DNA of 64,000 bases, taken from the NCBI GenBank assembly GCA_963843595.1, contig CAWJLG010000017.1, positions 124,001 through 188,000 of the forward strand. Reading direction: 5' to 3'. The stretch comes from CAIWHR01 sp963843595. GTDB taxonomy: Bacteria; Pseudomonadota; Gammaproteobacteria; Burkholderiales; Casimicrobiaceae. Shown here one piece after another: positions 22,101-30,067 of the stretch. A program made the position numbers and the translations under genes. The notes beneath the pieces are model-generated. The model worked only from the letters and a program-made list of their open reading frames with translations. It made no database searches and was not told the origin of the DNA. Numbering within the stretch: position 1 is the first letter of the stretch; each line of letters opens with the position of its first letter.

Positions 22101-22461
22101 GGCGGAGCGGCGCGAGAAGCAATCGCCGTTGAGGGACGTGGCGGGGATGTTGCGTTCGTTCGACTACGCGATGCATGTCGCAATGGACCGTGCCGACGGC
22201 ACCCGCCCGGAGGCGCGGGCCGCGCGCGAGCGCGCGGGCGACGCCTGGCAGGTCGAGACCCGCCGAATGTTTCTCGACGGCTACGAGGAGGTCGCCGGCG
22301 CTGCGGGGCTCGCTTCGCCGCGCGCCGAGGCGAACGGGTTGATCGAACTGTTCCTGCTCGAGAAGGTGCTCTACGAGCTCGCGTACGAGATCGACCATCG
22401 CCCCGACTGGGCCCACGTTCCATTGCGCGGCCTGGCCGACATCCTGGCAAGTGCGGGGTGA
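19123..22461 (+). CDS. treS: Trehalose synthase-maltokinase fusion (TreS-Mak/Pep2)
   Basis: 1112 residues. Residues 1-550 are a GH13_16 trehalose synthase: WYKDAVVYQLHIKAFYD, then GFRLDAIPYLCEREG with the nucleophile Asp near 220, LAEANQWPEDV and LRNHDELTLEM. Residues about 575-1112 are a maltokinase: LPSFVADRRWYAAKG, then the kinase loop KTRLHGDYHLGQVL and VIVDFEGEPTRAL with metal-binding Asp. The fused protein isomerizes trehalose to maltose and phosphorylates it to maltose 1-phosphate, the donor for GlgE encoded next to it. Fused TreS-Pep2 enzymes are known from several proteobacteria and actinobacteria. Confidence 0.95.
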   Translation: MAGLLPRAKGAPTVAAARTAPPSWYKDAVVYQLHIKAFYDANDDGIGDFRGLTEKLDYVKDLGVNTIWLLPFYPSPLRDDGYDVADYRNVHPSYGTRSDFQLFVREAHRRGLRVITELIVNHTSDQHPWFQAARRAPKGSRKRNYYVWSDDPGRYAGTRIIFTDTEKSNWAWDDVANAYYWHRFFSHQPDLNFDNPQVRKAIFRVMRYWLDMGVDGFRLDAIPYLCEREGTINENLPETHAVLKELRALVDAHYPDVLLLAEANQWPEDVREYFGEGDECHMAYHFPLMPRMYMAIAQEDRHPITEIMQQTPDIPDNCQWAIFLRNHDELTLEMVTSKERDYMYQMYAADPRARINVGIRRRLAPLLENDVSRIKLMNSLLLSMPGSPILYYGDEIGMGDNIYLGDRDGVRTPMQWRPERNAGFSRADPQRLYLPPVMDAVYGYEAVNVEAQQRDPSSLLNWTRRMLNVRASSNVFGRGTLSILKPGNRKILAYLRERGDEIILCVANLARSAQPVELDLARLKGRVPVEMMGRTPFPPIGDLPYLLTLAGYGFLWFRIATGEEVPAWHEERLARDELPVLVLFDGWASLFRDRVVPWRIGMAEKLRAQLEREVLPSFVADRRWYAAKGDPVRRVVIADHVEWQRNERSWLVTIADAERDSGETQTYLLPLTLLWEDGSEDSLRAAAPLTIAKVRQQAQVGVLADAFGDEAFCRALIAAIGAAEEHKSMHGKLRCVPTREFARIAGTGWDALPIGSTGAQTSNTIVKVGERLFLKAYRRLQAGINPEAEIGRYLTEVAHFPNSVQVAGTIEYVLGDGRLTTLALLQGYVDNQGDGWEYTLNHLDRFFERSPAQPEPSPADAHGGYLALVHTLGVRTAELHAALARRTGDAAFDPEPITSADIAAWTQRVRRGGEATLDHLARCYAKVPQPARAAAEQLLARRDALLTRIDRHAADRPAAAKTRLHGDYHLGQVLLVQNDFVIVDFEGEPTRALAERREKQSPLRDVAGMLRSFDYAMHVAMDRADGTRPEARAARERAGDAWQVETRRMFLDGYEEVAGAAGLASPRAEANGLIELFLLEKVLYELAYEIDHRPDWAHVPLRGLADILASAG

Positions 22462-22527
22462 CGTTCCAGAGGGCCGTGCGGGTCAGTCGGGATGCGGCGG
22501 GAGGACCGGAACTTACTGGAGGAAGGG

Positions 22528-23244
22528 ATGGAAAACATGGAAATGCTGCTCGAGCCGATTCGGACGTCGCTGCATCAGATCGGTGCGTTCCTGCCCCGCG
22601 TGCTGCTCGCGCTGGCCATCCTGATCGCCGGTTGGCTCCTCGCGAAGGCCGTCCGCTTCGCGATCGTGAAAACGCTGCGCGCCTTGAATTTCAACGTCGT
22701 CACCGAGAAGGCGGGGGTGGACAAGTTCCTGCAGCAAGGCGGGGGCCAGCTCGACGCCACCGGCATTCTCGGCTTGTTGACGTACTGGCTCGTGCTCCTT
22801 GCGGCGCTGATGGTCGCGTTCAACAGCATGGACCTCGCGAACGTCACCGACCTCCTTGGCCGCATCGTCCTGTTCGTGCCGAAGGTGATGGTCGCGGTGC
22901 TGATCATCGCCTTCGGTGCGTACTTCGCCCGTTTCGTCGGCACCGTGGTGACGACGTATTGCCGCAACGTCGGCATCGGCGACGCCGCCATGCTCGGCCG
23001 CCTGGCGCTCTACGCGATCCTCGTGTTCGTGGTCCTGATCGCGCTCGATCAGCTCGGTCTGGGCGACATCATCCGGCAGACCTTCCTCATCATCATCGGC
23101 GCCGTCGCGCTCGGATTGGCGCTCGGTTTCGCGCTCGCCTTCGGTCTGGGCGGACAGAGCCGCGCCGCGGAATTGCTCGAGCGCTGGTCGCGTCGCCGGG
23201 ACGAACACGCCACCGACGCGGACAGGAAGCCGCCGACGCTGTAG
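22528..23244 (+). CDS. CmpX-like small-conductance channel family membrane protein
   Basis: 238 residues from the ATG at 22528, directly after GGAGGAAGGG; an upstream ATG at 22492 lacks such a site. Five or so hydrophobic segments are visible, with repeated conserved TM-helix modules (LPRVLLALAILIAGWLLAK; LVPKVMVAVLIIAFGAYFAR-like) and a glycine-rich end ALGLALGFALAFGLGGQ. It resembles Pseudomonas CmpX and the TM-helix relatives of mechanosensitive channels but lacks the MscS beta domain. Possibly linked to the osmolyte/trehalose genes upstream, since it starts 66 bp after treS. Confidence 0.75.
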   Translation: MENMEMLLEPIRTSLHQIGAFLPRVLLALAILIAGWLLAKAVRFAIVKTLRALNFNVVTEKAGVDKFLQQGGGQLDATGILGLLTYWLVLLAALMVAFNSMDLANVTDLLGRIVLFVPKVMVAVLIIAFGAYFARFVGTVVTTYCRNVGIGDAAMLGRLALYAILVFVVLIALDQLGLGDIIRQTFLIIIGAVALGLALGFALAFGLGGQSRAAELLERWSRRRDEHATDADRKPPTL

Positions 23245-23400
23245 GCGGTGCCCGCCGCGACGGCGGTGATGCCCGTGACGACGCGCTCGGGCAGCGACGT
23301 TACCGCCGCCATCAGGACCAGGCCGACCCAGCTTCCGGAGACGCCCCGTCTTGTCGGCGATGACATCGCCGTAGCGCGACAGCTTCGCGCCGTCAACCGG
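23245..23400 (-). pseudogene. Remnant of a sodium/calcium exchanger family gene
   Basis: Read on the minus strand, two adjoining frames give KLSRYGDVIADKTG and then VSGSWVGLVLMAAVTSLPERVVTGITAV. Together they follow the first alpha-repeat of CaxA-type cation:calcium antiporters (GDxIAxKTG...WxGxxLLAxxTSLPELVTGxxAV). The two halves are in different frames and the rest of the transporter (over 250 residues) is absent, so this is a decayed fragment. Confidence 0.45.
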
Positions 23401-23480
23401 CTTGGACGCGTGGTTGCGATGCGCCGTTGCGCCACTGCATCGCGATCGTTCGCTTGAACGATCCGCGAGGGTTTGCGGCA

Positions 23481-23903
23481 TTACTTGATCAGCGTGATCG
23501 GCAATTCGGCGAGCTGGATCACCTTGTAGGCCGTCGAACCGAGGAACACGTTCTCGACATCGCCCAGGCCGCGCGTTCCCATCACGATTCCCTCGCAATC
23601 CTGCTCCTTCGCCAACCGCGTGATGACCTCGGCTGGATGCCCGAAGACCACTCGGAAGTCGTAGGGAACTCCCGACTCGTCGAGCACGGCGCGCGCTTCG
23701 GCGGATTCCTCTTCGCCTTGCTGTCGAAGGTGCTTCAATGCCTCCTCATTCATCAACCCATGTTTGTACCAGCGCTCCAGCACCTGTTGCACGTTGAGGA
23801 GAATGATCCTGATGTCACCCGTGCGGCGCGCCGATTCGACGGCGTGACGCGCTGCGCGAACCGCAACCTTGGAACCGTCGATGGGAACCAGAATTTTCCG
23901 CAT
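23481..23903 (-). CDS. Universal stress protein (UspA family)
   Basis: 140 residues from the ATG at 23903, which follows GGAGGGTGAG. A single Usp domain: MRKILVPIDGSK at the start and the ATP-binding motif GTRGLGDVENVFLGSTAYKVI near the end (G-x2-G-x9-G-S pattern). Cytosolic, usually induced by stress, starvation or low oxygen. About 300 bp lie between it and the divergent esterase gene. Confidence 0.9.
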   Translation of the reverse strand: MRKILVPIDGSKVAVRAARHAVESARRTGDIRIILLNVQQVLERWYKHGLMNEEALKHLRQQGEEESAEARAVLDESGVPYDFRVVFGHPAEVITRLAKEQDCEGIVMGTRGLGDVENVFLGSTAYKVIQLAELPITLIK

Positions 23904-24211
23904 CTCACCCTCCGGCGCCATTCCTCATTGTCCCGGCACCGCCCAAGAACGCCGATAGCCATTCCGGGACCGAAGCCCTTCGTCATGCCCATCCGCACGC
24001 CGGATCGGCTGACTCGTCCCGATCGTAAGACCATGTTAGTACAGGAAACCGCGGCACGTTTGATCGAGCACAAGCATGGTCCCGGCCGACGGAGCCCACC
24101 GCGATGATGACGATACCGCCACTCCACAGGACCGCGACGGGTCGCCGGTCGCCATGGTTCCGCGACCGGAATGGAACGAAATGGCGTAGCCTTCCTCTCA
24201 AGAGGATGTCC
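23904..24211. other. Intergenic region between divergent usp and esterase genes
   Basis: 308 bp without a convincing gene. It contains a partial FNR-like motif, TTGATCGAGCACAA (24060-24073), with one perfect half site and one poor one, about 160 bp from the usp start. The spacing to a -10 element is not ideal, so I treat it only as a hint. Confidence 0.3.
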
Positions 24212-25231
24212 ATGCGCGCCGAGACCCGTTATGCCCGCACCATCGAGCGCCGACCGAGCTGGCGCAGCGTCGCGCTGAACGCGCTGCTCCGGATGACGAT
24301 GCGCAAGCGGCTTGCGCACGATGCCGACGTCGTCGCCCTGCGGCGGCAATACGAGAAGCTCGATGCACGGAAGTTCCGGCTCGACCCGGACGTCACCCGG
24401 ACGCCGGTCAACTGTGGTGCCGTGCCGGCGGAGTGGATCACGGTGCCGGAAACACAGCCGGGGCGCACAGTCCTGTACCTGCACGGCGGCTCGTTCGCGT
24501 TCCGCTTTCCCAACGCCCACGCGACGCTGGCTGCGCGCCTGTGCCGGCAGCTGGGCGCGCGCGCCCTGATCCCTGACTATCGGCTGGCGCCCGAGCACCC
24601 ATTCCCGGCAGCGCCCGACGACTGCGAAATCGCCTATCGATGGCTGCTGCGCGAAGGCATCACCGCAAACAACGTCGTCGTTGCCGGCGACTCCGCCGGC
24701 GCCAATCTCGCGCTGGTGACGCTGCAGCGGGCCCGCGCCGCAGGATTGCCGCTCCCTGCCTGCGCAGTGCTGCTGTCGCCGGCGCTCGACTGCACGATGT
24801 CGAGCCCGAGCATGGCGGCCTACGACGGCCGCGACCCGATGCTGCAGCTCGCCAATCTGCTGGTGCTGCGCCAGTACTACGTCCCCTCACCGCACGACTA
24901 CATCCATCCGGAGGTTTCGCCGCTGTTCGCCGACTTCCGCGGCTTCCCGCCGCTTTTCCTGCAGGTGGGCAGCGAGGAACTGCTGCGCGACGAAGCCACA
25001 CGCGCCGCGGAGAAGGCCCATCTGGCGGGCGTGGACGTCGAGCTCGAGCTCTGGCCGGGGGTTGCCCACGTGTTCCAGATCGCCGATTTCCTGCCCGAGT
25101 CCACGCTCGCGATCAACAACATCGCCCGGTTCGTCAGGCTGCGCACCGGCTGGGACGTGGTGCGCCCCGGATCGTCGCGCCGCGGTTTCCGCGTGACGGA
25201 CGGCTGGCCACGCGGCAGCGCACCCGGATAG
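24212..25231 (+). CDS. Alpha/beta hydrolase, hormone-sensitive lipase family
   Basis: 339 residues from the ATG at 24212 (AGAGG six bases upstream; ATG 24206 has no room for a ribosome site). Oxyanion-hole motif LYLHGGSFAF, nucleophile elbow GDSAGA, and a C-terminal Asp/His pair (RDEATRAAEKAHLAG, GVAHVFQ) define HSL-family esterases. Cytosolic carboxylesterase acting on short acyl esters is the expected activity; the natural substrate is unknown. Confidence 0.88.
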   Translation: MRAETRYARTIERRPSWRSVALNALLRMTMRKRLAHDADVVALRRQYEKLDARKFRLDPDVTRTPVNCGAVPAEWITVPETQPGRTVLYLHGGSFAFRFPNAHATLAARLCRQLGARALIPDYRLAPEHPFPAAPDDCEIAYRWLLREGITANNVVVAGDSAGANLALVTLQRARAAGLPLPACAVLLSPALDCTMSSPSMAAYDGRDPMLQLANLLVLRQYYVPSPHDYIHPEVSPLFADFRGFPPLFLQVGSEELLRDEATRAAEKAHLAGVDVELELWPGVAHVFQIADFLPESTLAINNIARFVRLRTGWDVVRPGSSRRGFRVTDGWPRGSAPG

Positions 25232-25253
25232 GCCGCGCTCGCCGCCGGAGGAC

Positions 25254-25814
25254 TCAGGCCTTCGCCGGACGCTTGTGCAACTTGCGCTGCAGCGTGCGCC
25301 GGTGCATCGACAGCGCGCGCGCCGTCGCGGAGATATTGCCGTCGTGCTGGTGCAGCACGTGCTGGATGTGCTCCCACTCGACGCGCTCGACCGTCATCGG
25401 CTTCTCGTCGATGGGCAGCGTGTCGTCGCCGCCTTTGCGCCTGAACGCGGCGACCACTGCATCGGCATCGGCCGGCTTCGTCAGGTAGTGCGTCGCACCG
25501 AGCTTGATCGCCTCGACCGCGGTCGGGATGCTGGCGTGCCCGGTCAGCACGACGATCCGTGTGTGCTCGTCGGCGCTGTGCAACTCCGAGACGAGCTTCA
25601 GCCCGGACCGGTCGGGAAGGCGAAGATCCACGACGGCAAACTCCGGCGGGTCGCGCTCCACCGCCGCGAGGGCTTCACTGGCCGTGTGGGCCACGGTGAC
25701 GTCGAAGCCGCGACTGGCAAGCGCTCGCGCGAGCACGTCGCACAGTGCGGGATCGTCGTCGACGATGAGCAGGCTCGCTCGGTCGTTCTGGGGCGTGCGG
25801 GTCAGCGTGTCCAT
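25254..25814 (-). CDS. regA: Redox response regulator RegA/PrrA
   Basis: 186 residues. Receiver domain with acidic pocket LLIVDDDP, phosphoacceptor Asp63 (AVVDLRLPDRSG), Thr in VLTGHAS and Lys in LTKPAD. It is followed by a short Fis-type helix-turn-helix NISATARALSMHRRTLQRKL, the near-invariant RegA/PrrA/ActR DNA-binding motif. RegA homologues control photosynthesis, respiration, nitrogen, carbon and hydrogenase genes according to quinone redox state. The start overlaps the end of regB by 13 bp, so the two are translationally coupled. Confidence 0.92.
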   Translation of the reverse strand: MDTLTRTPQNDRASLLIVDDDPALCDVLARALASRGFDVTVAHTASEALAAVERDPPEFAVVDLRLPDRSGLKLVSELHSADEHTRIVVLTGHASIPTAVEAIKLGATHYLTKPADADAVVAAFRRKGGDDTLPIDEKPMTVERVEWEHIQHVLHQHDGNISATARALSMHRRTLQRKLHKRPAKA

Positions 25815-27166
25815 GGGGGGTTCCTGTCGGGAGAAAGCGAGCTGAGCGGAAGGCGGACGGCGACCAATGCGCCGCCCTCCTGACGATTCGTGCATTCGAC
25901 CGCACCGCCCAGATGCTCGACGGTCGAGGTCGTCAATACCAGACCGAGCCCGGTGCCCTTGCCGCGCGGCTTGGTCGTGAAGAATGACCGGCCGAGCATG
26001 GCAAGCCGCTCGCGGGGGAAGCCGGACCCCCGATCGCCGACGGCGATCCGCAGCGTAGCGTCGTCCCAGCGGGCGTCGATATCGACATGGTGCGGGGAGG
26101 CGTCGGCCGCGTTGTTGATCAGGATCAGCAGTGCCTGCTTCAGCGAGGCGTCGGGGACGATGGCGGGTGCCGGCCGCGGCCCGTCGCGATGCACCGTGAC
26201 CGGAACGTCGGGGCGCACGGCGCGAAACGCCGCGACGACGCCATCGAGGTAGGCATCGACGGGCATCGAGGCGTCGCCCGACTCGCGCGCGTGGTCGGCA
26301 GCGGCCATCATCGACGCCAGCGTTTCCTTGCAGGAGTCCACCTGAGCCGCAATCAGTTCGGCATCCCGCCGCGACTCCGGCGTGGCCGCCAGGCGTTTCT
26401 GCTCGCCGGCAATCACCGCGATCGTGGTCAGCGGCGTGGCGAGCTCGTGCGCGGCGCCCGCCGCCAGCGCGCCGATCCGCGTCACCGCGGCGTCGTTCTG
26501 CGCCCGCAGCGCCGCCTCGGCGAGCAGCCGGGAATCCTCGCGCCAGGCGTCGACGATGCGCACGACGAACCACGCCAGCACGGCCGCCGCCAGCGCGTAG
26601 GCAACCAGAACACCCGCGGCGACGAGGTCCGCCGGCAGCGGGGCTCCGGTGACGAGCCGCATCGGTGCCACGCCCGAAAGGCCCGTGAAGCACCCGATGA
26701 CCGCGACGGTGCCGCCAACGGCCAGCAGCGGTGGCAGCAGCAACGCGGCCAGCGTCACGTGCAGCAGGTAGAAGATCACGAAGGGATTGCCGTGTCCGCC
26801 GGCCTGCGCCAGTAACAGGGTGAACGCCAGAAGGTCGATGCAAAGATGGGTGAAGACTTCGGCATGGCTCGTCGGCGCACCGCCGCTCACCCGGCGCCAG
26901 GTCCATGCTTCGAGCCCGACGAGGGCTGCGAGCACGACCGTCATCGGCGCCAGCGGCAGTGCCACCTCCGCGACGACGGCGAGGGCGATCGCCGCGACCT
27001 GTCCACACAGCGCCATGCCTCGAAGCAGCATCAGCTGCCGGAGGCTGGACAGGCGGGCCGGCCACCGGGACTCGGTGCCCGAAGCCCTCGCGGCCGACGT
27101 TGCAGACAGCGGCGCCTCCCGCGAACCATCGGCATGCAGGTGGACTTGGGCAAGAGGCGCACTCAT
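25802..27166 (-). CDS. regB: Redox sensor histidine kinase RegB/PrrB
   Basis: 454 residues from the ATG at 27166. Six N-terminal membrane helices (about 50-210) include the ubiquinone-binding heptapeptide GGHGNPF at 123-129. The H-box AGAAHELATPLTTIA has the phosphorylated His240, and Cys279 (DSCKETLASM) aligns with the redox-active Cys265 of Rhodobacter RegB. The ATPase part has the N box (LINNAADAS), DRGSGFP and GTGLGLV. Both redox inputs known for RegB are therefore present. Cytochrome c genes and the hydrogenase locus lie directly downstream in the window and are plausible targets. Confidence 0.92.
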   Translation of the reverse strand: MSAPLAQVHLHADGSREAPLSATSAARASGTESRWPARLSSLRQLMLLRGMALCGQVAAIALAVVAEVALPLAPMTVVLAALVGLEAWTWRRVSGGAPTSHAEVFTHLCIDLLAFTLLLAQAGGHGNPFVIFYLLHVTLAALLLPPLLAVGGTVAVIGCFTGLSGVAPMRLVTGAPLPADLVAAGVLVAYALAAAVLAWFVVRIVDAWREDSRLLAEAALRAQNDAAVTRIGALAAGAAHELATPLTTIAVIAGEQKRLAATPESRRDAELIAAQVDSCKETLASMMAAADHARESGDASMPVDAYLDGVVAAFRAVRPDVPVTVHRDGPRPAPAIVPDASLKQALLILINNAADASPHHVDIDARWDDATLRIAVGDRGSGFPRERLAMLGRSFFTTKPRGKGTGLGLVLTTSTVEHLGGAVECTNRQEGGALVAVRLPLSSLSPDRNPPWTR

Positions 27167-27338
27167 GGGTAATTCCGCAAATCCGCGGCAATGCGCCGCG
27201 CGGCGACCTGTCACATCCTAGCCTCGGACTGGCGCCCCGTGCAGGCGATTATTTGCGCCGCATCAAGGGATGCGCAGAAGACGTCCTCGGCGGCGGATGC
27301 CGCGTCCGACGTGCCGCCCTCATGCGCTCGCCGGCAGC

Positions 27339-27365
27339 AAAAAAGCCGGCAGATGCCGGCTTTTT
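27339..27365 (-). terminator. Bidirectional terminator after the first small cytochrome c
   Basis: AAAAAA-GCCGGC-AGAT-GCCGGC-TTTTT. A 6-bp GC stem flanked by A and T tracts terminates in both directions. It lies 21 bp past the stop of the cytochrome gene at 27387-27671. Confidence 0.85.
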
Positions 27366-27386
27366 CGGTCGCAAGAAGGGGGTCGC

Positions 27387-27671
27387 TTACTGCTTGAGCA
27401 CCCACTTCACGATGTCCTTGAGGTCGTCACCCTTGGCCTTGACCTCCGGGTGACCCTTCGCAGTTGAAATCTTGGTCACGAGCATTGCCTCGGCGTCGGC
27501 CTTGCCCTTGTACTTGGCGGCCACTTCCTTGAACGCCGGTCCCAGCTTCTTGGTGTCGACCGCGTGGCAGTTCAGGCAGCCGCCGGCCTTCGCCTTGTCT
27601 TCCTGGGCATTCGCCGCACCCGCGGCCGCCAGTCCCACCGCCACGACGGCGGCCATCATGATCGTCTTCAT
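27387..27671 (-). CDS. Small periplasmic cytochrome c (His-Pro type)
   Basis: 94 residues with a signal peptide (cleavage near ANAQ). One haem site, CLNCH, and the class I c fold pattern KKLGPAFKEVAAKYKGKADAEAML...IVKWVLKQ. The loop that normally supplies the axial Met (GxxxMPxN) is replaced by a short STAKGHPEVK. The His in GHP is conserved in the four other domains of this type in the window and is a candidate sixth ligand. ATG 27671 has AGGAG nine bases upstream. Periplasmic electron carrier, partner unknown. Confidence 0.88.
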   Translation of the reverse strand: MKTIMMAAVVAVGLAAAGAANAQEDKAKAGGCLNCHAVDTKKLGPAFKEVAAKYKGKADAEAMLVTKISTAKGHPEVKAKGDDLKDIVKWVLKQ

Positions 27672-27824
27672 CTGTGCTCCTGGTTGGTGAGTGCCCTGCC
27701 CGCGGATCGGCGCTCCGGCGCTTCCCGCAACGCTCCGGCACATGGACGCGGATTTTAACGCATCGGCCGCGCGACACGTTGACGCAGCTCACCCCTCACA
27801 TGCCGAGACAATCCCGCCGCAACG

Positions 27825-27851
27825 AAAAAAGCCGGCCCGAGCCGGCTTTTT
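27825..27851 (-). terminator. Bidirectional terminator after the second small cytochrome c
   Basis: AAAAAA-GCCGGC-CCGA-GCCGGC-TTTTT. Same stem as the hairpin at 27339-27365, with a different four-base loop. It lies 17 bp past the stop at 27869. Confidence 0.85.
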
Positions 27852-27868
27852 CCGCCCGGAGCGGGGTG

Positions 27869-28162
27869 TCACATTCCCAGAACCCACTTGACCAGGGCCT
27901 TGTTGTCCTCGGGCGAACCCTTCGACTTCGGATGGCCCTGCCCCGAATCCAGCGCTGCGACCAGCTTCGCTTCGGCGTCGGCCTTGCCCTTGTACTTGGC
28001 GGCGACGTCCTTGAAGGCCGGGCCCATCTTCTTGGTGTCGATGGCATGGCACGTCATGCAGCCCGATTTCTGCGCCAGATCCGCTTCGCCCGCAGCGCTT
28101 GCCGCACCCGCGACGGCCATCCCGGCCACCATTACCGACACCAGCACGATCGATCTCATCAT
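27869..28162 (-). CDS. Small periplasmic cytochrome c (His-Pro type), paralogue
   Basis: 97 residues with a signal peptide (cleavage near ASAA) and one haem motif CMTCH. The stretch KKMGPAFKDVAAKYKGKADAEAKL is nearly identical to the gene downstream, and both have the same terminator stem, so this is a tandem duplication. The axial-ligand loop is GQGHPKSKG, again His-Pro without an internal Met. GAGGAGAG precedes two adjacent ATG codons (28162, 28159). Confidence 0.88.
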   Translation of the reverse strand: MMRSIVLVSVMVAGMAVAGAASAAGEADLAQKSGCMTCHAIDTKKMGPAFKDVAAKYKGKADAEAKLVAALDSGQGHPKSKGSPEDNKALVKWVLGM

Positions 28163-28320
28163 CTCTCCTCGTTCATCAGGGCCGCGCGATGCGCAGCAGA
28201 TTGATCACCCTCATTCCACCCACCACAACGCAGGCCGATCCTAGCAATCCCCGACGCCCGTTACTTTGACGCGGGTCATGGCGCCTTGGCCGCCCCTCCG
28301 CGGCGAAATGCCGCACGGAA

Positions 28321-30067
28321 TCACTCGGTCGCCCGCGCCGCGGGCAGGACGGTGTCAGCCCGCATTGCCGCCGGGCTGCGGTGGCGGGCGAGATACGACG
28401 GGGTGCGCGAATGCGGGGTCTTGCAGACGAAATGATGGCGTGCGACGTGGTAGCTCGAATCGAAGCCGAAGAAGTTGAGCTTCATCCGCTCGAGCTCCTC
28501 GGCGCGATACGCGGCCAGCGGCTTCCCTGCCTCGTCGGCGCGGCGGCGAGCGTTCTTCGCGGCGAGGAGTTCCGCGAACTCGGGTTCGCCGGCCAGCGCC
28601 TGCGCGCGCGCGTCGACGCCGGCGCGGAACGACTCCGGTGCGGGACCGAAACACTCGTCGACGAGCCCGAGGGCGACCGCACCGCGCGCGTCCATCGGGA
28701 GCCGCGCCCGGGTGATCGCGTCCGCCTGCGCTGCCGCCACACGCCTTGGCAGGAGGTACGTCCAGTACTCGGACCCGTACAGATTACCCATGCCCTTGTA
28801 GTGCGGATTCAGGATCGCGCCGTCGCGGGCGACGACCCGGTCGGCGGCCAGCGCCAGGAACACGCCCCCTGCGCCGGCGTTGCCGGCCATCGCCGCGACC
28901 GTCAACTGGCGTTCGGTGACGACGATTTCGCGCACCAGATCGTCGATCGCGTTGATGTTGCGCCACGACTCCTCGGCCGGGTGCGCGGCGGCCTCGATCA
29001 GGTTGAGGTGGATGCCGTTCGACCAGAAATCGGGGCCTCCCGCGAGCACGATCACGCGCGTGGGCCGCGCCTTGGCGCGCCGGTACGCGGCGGCGAGCCG
29101 CTCGCACTGCGCGGTGCCCATCGCGCCGTTGTGGAAAGGGAAGTGCAGGTAACCGACGGCGCCGGCCTCCTCGTACCGGATTTCGCGCCAGGTCGGATAG
29201 TCGACGACAGCCTCGGGAGCCAGCGCGACCTCGGGAACGCCGGCGAGCCGGTCGCCCAGAACCATCGTCGCGGGCAGCTTGATCGCATCCGCGCTGCCGG
29301 CGGCCGCCTTGAGGTGCGTGATCCAGACGCCGCCGTCGACCGTCGCCCGGCAGATCGCCCCGTCGCGCTGCGCGATCACGGCACCGGGCGTGCCGCGCAA
29401 GGCGCCTTCTTCGTGTCCGTCGTACAGATACACGTCGGCACCCAGCAGCAGGTCGCGCACCCCGGGAGTGCCGTCGGCAGCACGCAATTTGGCGAGCACC
29501 GCAGCGGTGCCGTCACGCCGCCAGTCGATGACCCGATCCTGCTGGCGCATCGGCGGGCGCAGCCGACCGCGTACTTCGGGCCGCGACGGATCCAGCGGCA
29601 CGGGGGCCTCGCCGGCGGCGATCCGCGTGATGGCTTGCCTGACGGCCGACACGGCAGCCTGCGTCACCTCGTTGCGGTAGACGCTGCTCTTGGTAGCCCG
29701 CGCGCATCGGGAATTCCGCGCTCGCCCAGACGTCGCCCGCATCCATCTCGCCGTTCGCTTCGAGCACGGTGACGCCCCACCGCGTCTGGCCGTCCATGAT
29801 CGCCCAGTCGAGCGCCGATGGGCCGCGGTCCCCGACGATTCCGGGATGCACGACGAGGCAGCGATTCCGGCGCCAGACCGATTCCGGGATCCGCCGCTTG
29901 AGGTACGGCGCGATGACAAGGTCCGGTTGCCAAAGCACGACCGCTTCCTCGGTCACGGCATCGTGGACATCGAACTCGATTGTAACGTCGTGACCGTCGG
30001 CGGTCAGCTCGACGAACAGCCGCTGCGCGAGGCTGTTGAACGCGTGCGTCAGGAGCAGGATGCGCAT
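28321..30067 (-). pseudogene. hypX: Hydrogenase maturation factor HypX/HoxX, frameshifted as written
   Basis: The N-terminal formyltransferase-like part runs from ATG 30067 (MRILLLTHAFNSLAQRLFVEL). The C-terminal enoyl-CoA hydratase-like part (AMAGNAGAGGVFLALAADRV; NPHYKGMGNLYGSEYW) continues in another frame to 28321. The frames join if one base is removed from the GG at 29692-29693 (CC on the coding strand), giving the natural sequence RAGYKSSVYRNE and about 581 residues, full length. HypX makes the CO ligand of the NiFe site from formyl-tetrahydrofolate in aerobic hydrogen oxidizers. Its ATG overlaps the hypE stop (TGATG), as in the last gene of the Ralstonia hyp operon. Only one base separates this from an intact gene. 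Confidence 0.85.

Noticed and set aside
24060..24073. FNR-like site upstream of usp (TTGATCGAGCACAA)
   Set aside because: Only one half site is good, and no well-placed -10 element gives a class II or class I geometry.
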